NCBI GenBank assembly: GCA_003218375.1
Contig: QHNH01000028.1
Coordinates: forward strand, 1 to 64,000
Direction: 5' to 3'
Length of the DNA: 64,000 nucleotides
From: Verrucomicrobiota bacterium
Lineage (GTDB): Bacteria > Verrucomicrobiota > Verrucomicrobiia > Chthoniobacterales > UBA10450
Position 1 is the stretch's first letter. Every line of letters begins with the position of its first letter. The notes beneath the pieces are model-generated. The model saw only the letters and a program-made list of their open reading frames with translations, searched no databases and was not told the origin of the DNA. This document shows positions 37,150 to 45,360 of this stretch, piece after piece. Position numbers and translations under genes: made by a program.

Positions 37150-37986
37150 GTGAACGCAGCCAAGATCACACGCGACAGCAAGTCGAACCTGGCGCTCGCC
37201 TTCGTCGCGCTCGGGCGCGAACGCCGCAACGACATCACGATCTTCTACGCCTTTTGCCGTGTCATCGACGATATCGCCGATTCCGCGGAAACCTCTGCCG
37301 AAGAAAAAGCGAGCGCGTTAAAGGCGTGGAGGAAATGGATTCGCGAAAGCACGCCGGACGAGCCGGCTCTCGCCGGCGATGTCCGCGGTCTGTACGCGAA
37401 GTATGCGATCGCGCCCGCGATGCTCGACGAGATCATCGATGGTGTGGAAATGGATTTGGGGAGCGTTCGATACGAGACGTTCGAAGAGCTGCGACTCTAC
37501 TGTTATCGAGTGGCGAGCGCCGTCGGGCTCGTGAGCATCGAGATTTTCGGCTTCCGCAACGCCGGCTGCCGCGATTATGCGATCCAACTGGGGTTAGCGT
37601 TGCAGATGACAAATATCATCCGCGACGTCGGCAAAGATCTGGGCAATGAACGAATCTATCTGCCGCGGGAAGATCTCGCACGCTTCGGTTATTCCGAGGC
37701 TGATCTCCGCGCGCGCCGGCATAACGACGCGTTCGTTCGGCTGATGCAATTCGAAGCTTCACGCGCCGAGGATTTTTTTTTCCGCGCCGCGGCCGTGCTG
37801 CCGCGAGAAGACCGGCGCTCGATGGTCGCCGCGGAAATCATGGCTTCCGTCTATCACGCCTTGCTGCGGCGCATGAAGAGGGATCGTTTTCGCGTCTTCG
37901 ATAAAGAATACAGGCTCAGCAAGATCGAAAAAAGCGGCCGGATCGCGGGGCAACTTTTGCGACTTTGCTTGAATGCGCGGCGCTGA
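37150..37986 (+). CDS. Squalene/phytoene synthase family (HpnD/CrtB-like)
   Basis: 278 residues. Head-to-head condensation of two prenyl diphosphates. First aspartate motif VIDDIADS, second NIIRDVGKDLGNERIYLP, with LALQMTN before it. The sequence fits the HpnC/HpnD/CrtB group; product (presqualene diphosphate, hydroxysqualene or phytoene) cannot be decided because no squalene-hopene cyclase or desaturase gene is in the window. GTG start at 37150. Confidence 0.88.
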   Translation: MNAAKITRDSKSNLALAFVALGRERRNDITIFYAFCRVIDDIADSAETSAEEKASALKAWRKWIRESTPDEPALAGDVRGLYAKYAIAPAMLDEIIDGVEMDLGSVRYETFEELRLYCYRVASAVGLVSIEIFGFRNAGCRDYAIQLGLALQMTNIIRDVGKDLGNERIYLPREDLARFGYSEADLRARRHNDAFVRLMQFEASRAEDFFFRAAAVLPREDRRSMVAAEIMASVYHALLRRMKRDRFRVFDKEYRLSKIEKSGRIAGQLLRLCLNARR

Positions 37987-38029
37987 GTCTCCGTCAGAAT
38001 TCTTCTCGAACACTTTTTCTCGGACCATC

Positions 38030-38422
38030 ATGAAGAAGCATCTCTTACTCATCATTTCGATCGCGCTCTTTGTCGCGTTTGCCTTCACGTCATGTGAAAC
38101 CGCGACCGGCCAGGGCGCGGGTTGGGGTGCCGCCACCGGCGCCGTTCTCGGCGCTGTGGCTACAGGCAATGCCCGCGGCGCCGCCGTCGGCGCTTTGATC
38201 GGCGCGAACACGGGCGCAATTATCGGCGCCTCAATCGATGAAGCGCACGCGCTGCGGTACGGTCCGCCTCCGCGCGATGGTTTTCCTTATGCGAGCCCGA
38301 CTGACCAGCCCGGCTTTTACGTGAGCCCGTATCCGCCGCACCAGATCTACAATTTGCGCCACGTCCCGCACGGCGGCCTCGTCGACGACGCGGTCGGCGG
38401 CGGCTATTTTCGAAAACCGTAG
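38030..38422 (+). CDS. Glycine-zipper lipoprotein (YMGG-like)
   Basis: 130 residues. Lipoprotein signal with lipobox FTSCE (Cys22), followed by a glycine zipper (GAGWGAATGAVLGAVATGNA, then GAAVGALIGANTGAIIGASI) of the kind found in YMGG/OmpA-like outer-membrane-associated proteins, then a Pro/Tyr-rich tail (YVSPYPPHQIYNL). A structural or lipid-interacting envelope protein is likely. Ends at a palindrome shared with ubiD. Confidence 0.82.
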   Translation: MKKHLLLIISIALFVAFAFTSCETATGQGAGWGAATGAVLGAVATGNARGAAVGALIGANTGAIIGASIDEAHALRYGPPPRDGFPYASPTDQPGFYVSPYPPHQIYNLRHVPHGGLVDDAVGGGYFRKP

Positions 38423-38425
38423 CGC

Positions 38426-38502
38426 GGTAGGGCGGGACGCTGTCGAGCCACCGAGGGTTTGGCGTGTTTCTCCGGGTCGGCTCGGCCGCGTCTCGCCCTA
38501 CC
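38426..38502. repeat. GGTAGGGC...GCCCTACC palindrome
   Basis: Left arm GGTAGGGCGGGACGCTGTCG, right arm GCCGCGTCTCGCCCTACC; pairs as a long hairpin between two convergent genes. The TAG in the right arm (complement of 38498-38500) is the stop codon of ubiD. Confidence 0.8.
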
Positions 38503-39979
38503 TTTTCCGCAGCGCATCGACGATCGCCTGCGCTTCGTCGGTCATCTTCAGCAGCTCCGGCCAGGAGCGGTGGTAGTTTTCGCCGGGTAATTTCCGCGTC
38601 GCGTCGAACCCCATGTGCGACCCGATGTTTTGCGAGGTCGGCGCGTGATCGAGCGAATCGCTCGGGTTGCGGATGATGGTGCTGTCGCGTTCCGGATCGG
38701 TGTTCGCGCAGAGACGAAAGAGCACTTCGCTCGTGTTATGCACGTCGCAATCCTCGTCCACGACCACGATGTATTTGCTGAACATCATCTGGCCCATCCC
38801 CCACAGACCGTGCATGACCTTGAAGGCTTGATACGGATATTGTTTCCGGATGCTGACGAAGACCAGATTGTGAAAGACGCCCTCGGGCGGCAGCGTCATG
38901 TCCACCAGTTCCGGGAAATTCATTTTGAAAACGGGGAGGAAAATCCGGACCGTCGCGTCGCCCATGTAGAAATCTTCCATCGGCGGAATGCCGACGATAG
39001 TTGTCGGATAAATCGCGTCGCGGCGGTGGGTGATCGCGGCGAGATGGAATACCGGGTAATCCTCGACCGCGGTATAGAATCCGGTGTGATCGCCGAACGG
39101 TCCTTCCGGCCGCATCTCACCCGGTTGGACATATCCTTCGAGGACGAAATCAACGTCGCCCGGCACTTCGAGATCGATCGTCTTGCACGGCACCAGCTCG
39201 ACTGATTTTTTGCGGATGAATCCCGCGAAAAGAATTTCGTCGAGTCCATCCGGCAACGGCGCCGTGGCCGCGAAGGTGTAAGCCGGATCGCCGCCGAGAC
39301 AGATCGCCACCGGCATCCGCTCGCCGCGTTCGTAATAACGCTTCCCGTGCCGCGCCCCGACCTTGTGCACCTGCCAATGCATTCCAGTCGTTAGGCCATC
39401 GTAAACCTGCATCCGGTACATGCCCACATTGCGCGCCCCCGTTTCCGGGTCGCGCGTATGCACATTCGGCAGCGTCACGAAGCGCCCCCCGTCCTTCGGC
39501 CAGCATTTCAGGATCGGCAGGTCGGAAAGGGAGGTTTGAGGTTTGAGGTTTGAGGTTTGATTTGGGTCGAACGTATGGACGACTTCCTGGCATGCTCCCT
39601 CCTTCGCGTGTTTCGGACGGGCGTGGAGCAAATTGAGTCCTTGTTTGAGGAGGCTCCAGCCTTCCCGCAGATCGGTCGGCGGTTTTGCCTTGAGGATCAG
39701 CTGAATTTCCTGCGCGAGATCTTCAACGCTGTTTAGCTTAAGCGCTATCGCCATCCGCCTGCGCGATCCCATCGTATTGATCGCCACCGGAAACTGTGAT
39801 GGTTTGCCGTCCACCGTCGGTTTCTCGAAGAGCAACGCTTTCCCGCCCTCCGGCGATTTCATCTCGCGGTTCGCCCATTCGCTGATGACCAGGTCCGTCT
39901 CGACCGGGACGGTGATCCGCGTCAGCTCGCCCGCCTGATCGAGCGCCTCGACGAATTGCCGGAATGAGCCGTAAGCCAT
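38498..39979 (-). CDS. ubiD: UbiD family decarboxylase
   Basis: 493 residues, close to E. coli UbiD (497). Prenylated-FMN dependent decarboxylase of 3-octaprenyl-4-hydroxybenzoate or of another aromatic acid in menaquinone synthesis. Motifs: YGSFRQFVEALDQAGELTRI, LFEKP, VTLPNVHTRDPETGARNVG, the MPVAICLGGDP region, GEMRPEGPFGDHTGFYT, HNTSEVLFRLCANTDPERDS and GSHMGFDATRK. A repeat of four AACCTCA words is embedded at about residues 139-150 (NQTSNLKPQTS), in frame, in a loop not conserved in the family. No ubiX gene is in the window. Stop codon provided by a palindrome. Confidence 0.92.
   Translation of the reverse strand: MAYGSFRQFVEALDQAGELTRITVPVETDLVISEWANREMKSPEGGKALLFEKPTVDGKPSQFPVAINTMGSRRRMAIALKLNSVEDLAQEIQLILKAKPPTDLREGWSLLKQGLNLLHARPKHAKEGACQEVVHTFDPNQTSNLKPQTSLSDLPILKCWPKDGGRFVTLPNVHTRDPETGARNVGMYRMQVYDGLTTGMHWQVHKVGARHGKRYYERGERMPVAICLGGDPAYTFAATAPLPDGLDEILFAGFIRKKSVELVPCKTIDLEVPGDVDFVLEGYVQPGEMRPEGPFGDHTGFYTAVEDYPVFHLAAITHRRDAIYPTTIVGIPPMEDFYMGDATVRIFLPVFKMNFPELVDMTLPPEGVFHNLVFVSIRKQYPYQAFKVMHGLWGMGQMMFSKYIVVVDEDCDVHNTSEVLFRLCANTDPERDSTIIRNPSDSLDHAPTSQNIGSHMGFDATRKLPGENYHRSWPELLKMTDEAQAIVDALRKR
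39531..39563. repeat. Word repeat inside ubiD (word GAGGTTT)
   Basis: Four consecutive GAGGTTT units and a partial one, single arm, within the ubiD reading frame. On the coding strand it reads AACCTCA repeats and adds about 11 residues. Confidence 0.75.
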
Positions 39980-40032
39980 CGCGTCAAGATGGCGTTTCCC
40001 CAGCGGAACAACAAGCCCGACCGCAGCTGCGT

Positions 40033-40557
40033 TTAGTAGCGCGGCTGAGTCAGGACCTGGATCGAAATGACGCGGCCGTTCGAGAACGTCACCGTCTTCG
40101 ATGGATAAGCGACTCGCGGCGGAATGTAGGAATAATAGAACGGATCGTAGAACGGGTCGCCGATGATCGCGAACCGGTGCGGGCCGTGATGATGAAAGAT
40201 CACCCGGCCGCCGAAATAGCCGCCGTAACCGAACGGTCCGTACGGATAAGGATAGGGCGCATTCGCATACGTGTATTCGTTGTAGATCCAGGTCTCGACC
40301 GGACGCCCGCGCGCGACGCCGGTGGCTTTCTGGTCCGGCGCGCCCCAGGCGAGCCAAACCGCGTTCTGCGACATGCCTTCGCGAATCTTGCCCGCTTGGA
40401 CCAAGGCCTGGTCGCTCGGCGAGAGCGTTTGGAAAATCTCAGGATGATCGGAAATGCGGGTCTCAGTCGTGGAACAACTCGTGAGGACGATGGCGCTGGC
40501 GGCAAGGACCAGAGTCAGCGCCCATGGGAAAATTTGACGCTTCATGTTTAAAATCAT
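40033..40557 (-). CDS. Lipoprotein with His/Tyr/Gly-rich middle
   Basis: 174 residues. A strong ribosome-binding site (AAAGGAG, eight bases away) supports the ATG at 40557. Lipobox VLTSCS. The body contains LSPSDQALVQAGKIREGMSQ and AVWLAWGAPD, a SmpA/BamE-like motif (GMS...V...G.P), then a PYPYPYGPFGYGGYFGG region. BamE-like fold is a reasonable guess; function unknown. Divergent from moaA. Confidence 0.8.
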   Translation of the reverse strand: MILNMKRQIFPWALTLVLAASAIVLTSCSTTETRISDHPEIFQTLSPSDQALVQAGKIREGMSQNAVWLAWGAPDQKATGVARGRPVETWIYNEYTYANAPYPYPYGPFGYGGYFGGRVIFHHHGPHRFAIIGDPFYDPFYYSYIPPRVAYPSKTVTFSNGRVISIQVLTQPRY

Positions 40558-40628
40558 ACGACGCTCCTTTCGTGAGTCAATCGGTCCATCTTGATTCAAC
40601 CCGGCCGCGACGGTAACGTTGCGCGTTC

Positions 40629-41699
40629 ATGGAAGATCGATACGGCCATCGCATTTCGTATTTGCGCGTCTCGATCACGGACCGCTGCAACGAGCGCTGC
40701 ACTTACTGCATGCCGCGAGAGTTGCAGGAATGGCTCGCCCGCGAAGACGTGCTCAGCTACGAGGAAACGCTGCGCCTGATCCGGATCGCGGCGGGAATGG
40801 GCGTGTCGAAAGTGCGGATCACCGGTGGAGAGCCGCTGACGCGCCGCGATGTGCTCGGGTTTTTCCAGCAGTTGCCGGCGATCCCCGGCATCAACGACAT
40901 CGGTATCTCGACGAATGGGTCATTGCTGTCTCGCTGTAGCCGTCGCCCTGTGGGCGACGTGGGAGCGGCGTTGCAGGATCTCTCTCACGCTTCGCACAGC
41001 GAAGCGGCTACAGAAGAGAAAACGATGGCGCGGGCGTTGCGCGAGGCAGGCGTAAATTCGGTCAACATTTCGCTCGATACGCTGGACCGCGAAGCTTATG
41101 CGGCAACGACCGGCCGCGATTTTCTGCCTCAGGTTCTTGAAGGAATCGACGCCGCCATCGCCGCGAAGTTCCCGCTCATCAAACTGAATTGCGTCCTGAT
41201 GCGCGGTCGCAATGAGGACCAGTTAATCCCGCTCGCGGAATTCGCCGCCGCGCGCAACCTCATCCTCCGCTTCATCGAGTTGATGCCCGTGAGCCACAGC
41301 GACGTTCTCGATGAGAGCAATTTTTTGCCGATCGCCGAAGCGCGCCGAAATCTCGAAAGCCATTTCGGTCCGCTCATTCCCGAGCCGGGGTTCCGGACCA
41401 ACGGGCCGTCGACCTACTACAAAGTCGCCGGGCGGGAGCAGCGCCTCGGTTTTATCGGCGCGATGACGAACCTGCATTTCTGCGAGAGCTGCAACAAACT
41501 CCGCCTCACCTGCGATGGAAAACTGCGGCCCTGCCTCGGCAGTTATCTCGAGTTCGACATCATGAAAGTAATGCGCGCCGGCGCGACCGACGCGGAGCTG
41601 AGGCGCTTCTTCCTCGACGTCGTCGAACGGAAACCCGAACAGCACGATTTCCGCGAAAACTATCAACCCGGCCGAATGATGGTAGCGATCGGCGGGTGA
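40629..41699 (+). CDS. moaA: GTP 3',8-cyclase MoaA carrying a 78-base palindromic insertion
   Basis: 356 residues (family ~330). Radical SAM enzyme making 3',8-cH2GTP, first step of molybdenum cofactor synthesis. N-terminal 4Fe-4S cluster Cys20, Cys24, Cys27 (DRCNERCTYCMP), ITGGEPLTRRD, and the second cluster Cys285, Cys288 and Cys302 (FCESCNKLRL...RPC). Ends MMVAIGG, the conserved GG tail. After ISTNGSLLS a palindrome of exactly 26 codons (40935-41012) is inserted before the conserved ALREAGVNSVNISLDTLD. The frame is open throughout. The insert lies in a surface helix region and may be tolerated. Overlaps moaC (GTGA). Confidence 0.92.
   Translation: MEDRYGHRISYLRVSITDRCNERCTYCMPRELQEWLAREDVLSYEETLRLIRIAAGMGVSKVRITGGEPLTRRDVLGFFQQLPAIPGINDIGISTNGSLLSRCSRRPVGDVGAALQDLSHASHSEAATEEKTMARALREAGVNSVNISLDTLDREAYAATTGRDFLPQVLEGIDAAIAAKFPLIKLNCVLMRGRNEDQLIPLAEFAAARNLILRFIELMPVSHSDVLDESNFLPIAEARRNLESHFGPLIPEPGFRTNGPSTYYKVAGREQRLGFIGAMTNLHFCESCNKLRLTCDGKLRPCLGSYLEFDIMKVMRAGATDAELRRFFLDVVERKPEQHDFRENYQPGRMMVAIGG
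40935..41012. repeat. TGTAGC...GCTACA palindrome inside moaA, copy 3
   Basis: 78 bases: TGTAGCCGTCGCCCTGTGGG at the left (same as copy 2), GCTTCGCACAGCGAAGCGGC then TACA at the right. Length divisible by three and free of stop codons in the moaA frame. Confidence 0.9.
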
Positions 41700-42160
41700 A
41701 ACATCTCACCCACATCGCCGCCGATGGCCGCGCGCAGATGGTCGACGTCTCGGCCAAGCCGTTGAGCGCCCGGACCGCGGTCGCGAAAGGACGAATCACA
41801 CTGGCGAAAGAAACGGTCGCATTGGTCCGCAAAAACGAGATCGCCAAAGGCGACGTCATCGCGACCGCGCGGATCGCTGGGATCCAGGCGGCGAAACGAA
41901 CCGCGCACATGATTCCGCTCTGTCACACCATTCCGCTCAGCGAAGTGAAGATCGACATCGAGTTGTCCGCCGCCGCCGCCGAAGTCACCTGCTCCGCGCG
42001 AACCGTTGCCCAAACCGGCGTGGAAATGGAAGCGCTGACTGGCGTCACGGTCGCGCTGCTCACGATCTACGACATGTGCAAGGCCGTGGATAAACAGATG
42101 GTGATTCGCGACGTGCGGTTGGTCGAAAAAACAAAGCGCGCCGTGAGTCGTCGCGAATGA
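41696..42160 (+). CDS. moaC: Cyclic pyranopterin monophosphate synthase
   Basis: 154 residues. Converts 3',8-cH2GTP to cPMP. Motifs: LTHIAADGRAQMVDVSAKP, KGDVIATARIAGIQAAKRTAHMIPLCHTIPL (catalytic and substrate region), GVEMEALTGVTVALLTIYDMCKAVDK. GTG start overlapping moaA. The stop is TGA in the word GAATGACGAAG of the next repeat. Confidence 0.95.
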   Translation: MKHLTHIAADGRAQMVDVSAKPLSARTAVAKGRITLAKETVALVRKNEIAKGDVIATARIAGIQAAKRTAHMIPLCHTIPLSEVKIDIELSAAAAEVTCSARTVAQTGVEMEALTGVTVALLTIYDMCKAVDKQMVIRDVRLVEKTKRAVSRRE

Positions 42161-42293
42161 CGAAGCTCGAATGAGGAATGACGAAGAAATGACGAAAGCC
42201 GAAGTCCGAAACCGGAGCGGCACAATTTCTTCGTCATTCGTGCTTCGCCATTGTTTCGTCATTCGTCATTCGTCATTCGTCATTTCGCTCTCC
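42154..42293. repeat. Word-repeat palindrome (word GACGAA)
   Basis: Left arm: GAATGACGAAGCTCGAATGA, GGAATGACGAAG, AATGACGAAAGCCGAA. Right arm: TTCTTCGTCATTCGTGCTTC, then TTTCGTCATTCGTCATTCGT repeated. Same word as the 7.7-kb copy. Contains the moaC stop codon. Confidence 0.85.
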
Positions 42294-42300
42294 TGACGCC

Positions 42301-42783
42301 ATGCAGATCCCCGTTGGTATCATCACCGTTTCCGATCGCGCGACGACCGGTGAATACGATGATCTCGGCGGACCGGCGCTGAAAGAGGCGGCGCAGAAAT
42401 ATGGCTGGCAAGTCCTGAGCGAGGCGATCGTGCCGGATGAGACGGCGCGGATCCAGGAAACGATCCGCGCATTTTCCGACCAGGGATGTGCCTTGATCCT
42501 GGCGACCGGCGGAACGGGCGTCGCGGTCCGCGATGTAACGCCGGAAGCGATTCGCGCGATCATGCGCGTGGAAATTCCCGGGTTCGGCGAGGCGATGCGG
42601 CGCGAATCGATGAAGATCACGCCGAACGCGATCTTGTCGCGCAGCCTGGGCGCGATCGTCGAGCGCTCCCTTGTGATTGCGCTTCCCGGCAAACCATCAG
42701 GCGCGGTCGAGTGTCTCAGCTTTGTCGTGGGCGCGATTCCGCATGCGGTGGCGCTCGCCCAACGCGTCCCGACTTCGTGCTAA
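42301..42783 (+). CDS. mog: MogA/MoaB family molybdopterin protein
   Basis: 160 residues. Activates molybdopterin by adenylylation or binds it. Motifs: VGIITVSDRATTGEYDD, DETARIQETIRAF, LATGGTGVAVRDVTPEA (the MPT-binding TGGTG) and LPGKPSGAVECL. Third gene of a moa cluster; separated from moaC by a 130-base palindrome. MogA versus MoaB type not decided. Confidence 0.92.
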   Translation: MQIPVGIITVSDRATTGEYDDLGGPALKEAAQKYGWQVLSEAIVPDETARIQETIRAFSDQGCALILATGGTGVAVRDVTPEAIRAIMRVEIPGFGEAMRRESMKITPNAILSRSLGAIVERSLVIALPGKPSGAVECLSFVVGAIPHAVALAQRVPTSC

Positions 42784-42801
42784 GTTCGCTGCGCTTTCTT
42801 C

Positions 42802-42877
42802 TGTAGCCGCTTCGCTGTGTGAAGCGTCGGAAGGCGCCGACGATTGTCCTCGCGCCGCCCACAGGGCGGCGGCTACA
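42802..42877. repeat. TGTAGC...GCTACA palindrome, copy 4
   Basis: TGTAGCCGCTTCGCTGTGTG and GAAGCG at the left; CGCCGCCCACAGGGCGGCGG and CTACA at the right. Here the two hairpin types are in the opposite order to copies 2 and 3. Between two convergent genes. Confidence 0.85.
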
Positions 42878-42885
42878 GAAGAAAA

Positions 42886-43644
42886 TCAGATCGTGACCAG
42901 CGTCAGCTCGGGGCGGCAATTCCAGCGGAACGGAATTCGATACGTGCCGATGCCCGCATTGACATAGAGGGGCCCGCCGGGCGTTTCGTAAAAACCGTGT
43001 TCGTAAGGGCGGACACCTTTGGGCAAAATGATTGCGCCCACCAGCGGCAATCGGATTTGCCCGCCGTGAGAATGGCCGGCGAGAATGAGATCGAATCGGC
43101 GTCCCAGACCATTTGCCATTTGCGGATAATGCATCAGCAGAACCTGGCGCGCGGCCTGTGGCGCACTGAAAGCGTGCACGCTGCGAGGACCGAAACCGAC
43201 CAGCTCCAGATCGTGTTCCGGCAAAATCGCACTACGGTCTGGGAGCCAGGCGCCGCCCGTCGCGGCGAAGGCCACGGCAAAATCCGAAAACAGAACGCCA
43301 CTTTGGAAATCGTGGTTACCGGGAATGCCGTAGACCGGAACATTGATCTGGCGAATGAACTCGAATGCCGCCGGAGCGAACCGCGCCTCTTCGACCAGGT
43401 CGCCGGTGAAACAAACGAGGTTCGGCGCCAGCTCGTTGATCGTGCGGACCACTTCGGCTGCGTAATCGGGGTCGCCTCGATAATGGAAATCGCTGAAGTG
43501 AACGAGGCGACATGGACCTGGGCCGTGATTGAGTTTGGTGACGCGTAATGTGTTCGTTTCGAAAGCAGAGGAATCCGCGCCCAAGGCCGCCGGCAACGCC
43601 AGCGCACTGAGTCCCAGAAATTTTCGACGGGTGATCCTGCTCAT
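42886..43644 (-). CDS. Metallophosphoesterase with Tat signal
   Basis: 252 residues. The N terminus SRITRRKFLGLSALALPAAL is a twin-arginine signal. Calcineurin-like metal sites are all seen: VHFSDFHYRGD, VCFTGDLVE, YGIPGNHDF, LMHYP, LAGHSHGGQ. It belongs to the YkuE-like group acting on envelope phosphoesters, perhaps lipid A or UDP-diacylglucosamine-like substrates. Ribosome site CAGGAG precedes the ATG at 43644. Confidence 0.9.
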   Translation of the reverse strand: MSRITRRKFLGLSALALPAALGADSSAFETNTLRVTKLNHGPGPCRLVHFSDFHYRGDPDYAAEVVRTINELAPNLVCFTGDLVEEARFAPAAFEFIRQINVPVYGIPGNHDFQSGVLFSDFAVAFAATGGAWLPDRSAILPEHDLELVGFGPRSVHAFSAPQAARQVLLMHYPQMANGLGRRFDLILAGHSHGGQIRLPLVGAIILPKGVRPYEHGFYETPGGPLYVNAGIGTYRIPFRWNCRPELTLVTI

Positions 43645-43705
43645 GCTGTGCTCCTGGAGAGCATAGGACATTCTAGTTCCGCTGGGAAGCGGCCCCACCG
43701 CCAAT

Positions 43706-43806
43706 TAAGAAAACGCTGAACGCCCAACGCTGAACGCCCAATGTCGAATTCAGAGCCTCTGCATTTCTGCCGATTCGGCGTTGGACGTTGGGCGTTCGGC
43801 GTTTTC
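43706..43806. repeat. Word-repeat palindrome (word CAACGCTGAACGCC)
   Basis: Left arm: GAAAACGCTGAACGCCCAAC then GCTGAACGCCCAATG; right arm: CGGCGTTGGACGTTGGGCGT then TCGGCGTTTTC. Situated in the gap between the esterase start and the end of the M23 peptidase gene, both on the minus strand. Confidence 0.8.
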
Positions 43807-43814
43807 TTCCTCTG

Positions 43815-44846
43815 TTAGTCTGGAAACACCAGCAGCCGCATGAACTGCTTCCCTTTTTCCGTGAGCCGGGCGTTCGCGCCGTGCCCGGAAATTCGGTCGC
43901 TGGTGAGAACACCGGCATTCACCCCGCTCGGTTTCATATAAGACAACTCCGGCTGCGACACCGGCTTCGCGTTCGGCTGGATCTTCAGCGGCACGCCCGC
44001 GCGATTGAACGACACTTCCCAGCTCGCCGGTTCGCCCGCCGCTTTTTCCCTGACCATCCAGGGATAAAACTTCGCGAGGTCAAAATTTTTCGAGGCCGGT
44101 ACCAATACGCGATAAAGCGTTTCCTCCTCGGCCAGAAATTCCGGGATCGTCAGCGTCGGCCGTTTCTGGAGCGCGAGATACAATCGCGCGATGTCGATCC
44201 CCACCAAATTCAGTCCGTTGTAGAGCCCGTGGTGGTTCGGTTCGTTCGGGAAAAATGTGGCATGCCACGATTCGAACTGACGGCTCAACATCAGGTTCAA
44301 CTCCAAGTGCACATGGGCCCGCGCCTGGTTTAAGCCTTCGCCGGTGTGCCCCATCACACCGAGCTGGTCGCGTTGCTGCACCCGCTGCCCGCTGCGAACC
44401 GCGATCGAGTTGAGATGGCCGTAGAGGCTGTAGTATTTGCACCCATCGAAGCGATGCTCGACGACAACGTAGCGGCCGTAGTTCGAGTATCCCGCCATCT
44501 GGCTCGCGTGCACGACCACGCCGGGAGCAATCGCGCGCACGGCATCGAGCGGCTCGCCGTTCGCGTCGCGCTGAAGCGGACGGATATCGATCCCCTCATG
44601 CAAACGCGTGTAGATGATTCCCGCCGAGGTCTCGACCGGATTGCGCACAAAGCCATACCGGCCGCCTTCCCATGGCGTTGATTTTTCCCCGTGATAATCG
44701 CGCTCGATGTATTGGTAGAACTCTTCGCCGGCGCCGCGAAACAGCGCGTCGTTATCCGTCGGCAAGACGAGATTCAACGGCTCGGCGGCGCGGGTGGCGG
44801 CGATCGCCATCAGGCCGCCCAGAAAAACGAGTGCACGCGGTCGCAT
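43815..44846 (-). CDS. M23 family metallopeptidase (LytM-like)
   Basis: 343 residues, exported (signal peptide to about residue 20). Zinc ligands of LytM/lysostaphin-type peptidases: His83 and Asp87 (RLHEGIDI) and His180 (ARAHVHLEL) with His144 and His178 nearby; VVVEHRFDGCKYYSLYGHL lies between. Probably cleaves peptidoglycan cross-bridges. The C-terminal ~150 residues are not part of the catalytic domain and I do not recognise them. Follows a small secreted-protein gene by one base, so an operon. Confidence 0.88.
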   Translation of the reverse strand: MRPRALVFLGGLMAIAATRAAEPLNLVLPTDNDALFRGAGEEFYQYIERDYHGEKSTPWEGGRYGFVRNPVETSAGIIYTRLHEGIDIRPLQRDANGEPLDAVRAIAPGVVVHASQMAGYSNYGRYVVVEHRFDGCKYYSLYGHLNSIAVRSGQRVQQRDQLGVMGHTGEGLNQARAHVHLELNLMLSRQFESWHATFFPNEPNHHGLYNGLNLVGIDIARLYLALQKRPTLTIPEFLAEEETLYRVLVPASKNFDLAKFYPWMVREKAAGEPASWEVSFNRAGVPLKIQPNAKPVSQPELSYMKPSGVNAGVLTSDRISGHGANARLTEKGKQFMRLLVFPD

Positions 44847-44847
44847 C

Positions 44848-45294
44848 CTATTTCCGCGTTGGCCAATCCTTCTTCAGCAGGTCGAGGTCGTTCGCGGTCA
44901 GACCCGAAGCGATGTAGATCTTGCCGTCGGAAACGCGTCGATCGATCTGGAGTTCCGTGATCGGCCGGCCATTGATGAAAACGAAAAGCGAACCGCCGCG
45001 CCGGTCGACGCTCAGCGAATCGAGCGCCAGGCGCCCGTGCTCGTTCAACTGGAAGAGCGCGCCATGAGTTCCATCCGCGGCGCGATAAGTTTGGAGTCCG
45101 GTTACGTCGTTCTCCGAAAGCGTCGGCACTTTTTCGATCGTCACGATCCGGCCGAACAACTGAAGTTGCGTGCTGAAGGCGGGACCGTTCTTCGGATTCG
45201 CTTCCGCGTGGATGCGAAACGTGGAATGTTGTTTCGCTTCGCCCAGCGACGCGACGGCGAGACCGACAAAAACGGCGAGCGCGGCGCGACGCAT
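44848..45294 (-). CDS. Secreted protein, possibly SecDF P1-head-like
   Basis: 148 residues, signal peptide ~1-20. The end (LFVFINGRPITELQIDRRVSDGKIYIASGLTAND) resembles the P1-head subdomain of SecD (LD...I...I.SGLT..EA), but the match is short. It precedes the M23 peptidase by one base. Function unknown. Confidence 0.7.
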   Translation of the reverse strand: MRRAALAVFVGLAVASLGEAKQHSTFRIHAEANPKNGPAFSTQLQLFGRIVTIEKVPTLSENDVTGLQTYRAADGTHGALFQLNEHGRLALDSLSVDRRGGSLFVFINGRPITELQIDRRVSDGKIYIASGLTANDLDLLKKDWPTRK

Positions 45295-45321
45295 GGCGGA
45301 CTGATAAAGGGTTTGACAATT

Positions 45322-45352
45322 TCCGCAACCCCGAAAGCTTTCGGGGCTGATT
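45322..45352. repeat. Short hairpin repeat, copy 2
   Basis: CCGCAACCCCGA, loop AAGCTT, TCGGGGCTG. Second copy of the element seen at 102-131. In the divergent 66-base gap between a secreted-protein gene and the BsuPI-like gene. Confidence 0.5.
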
Positions 45353-45360
45353 AGCCGCTC

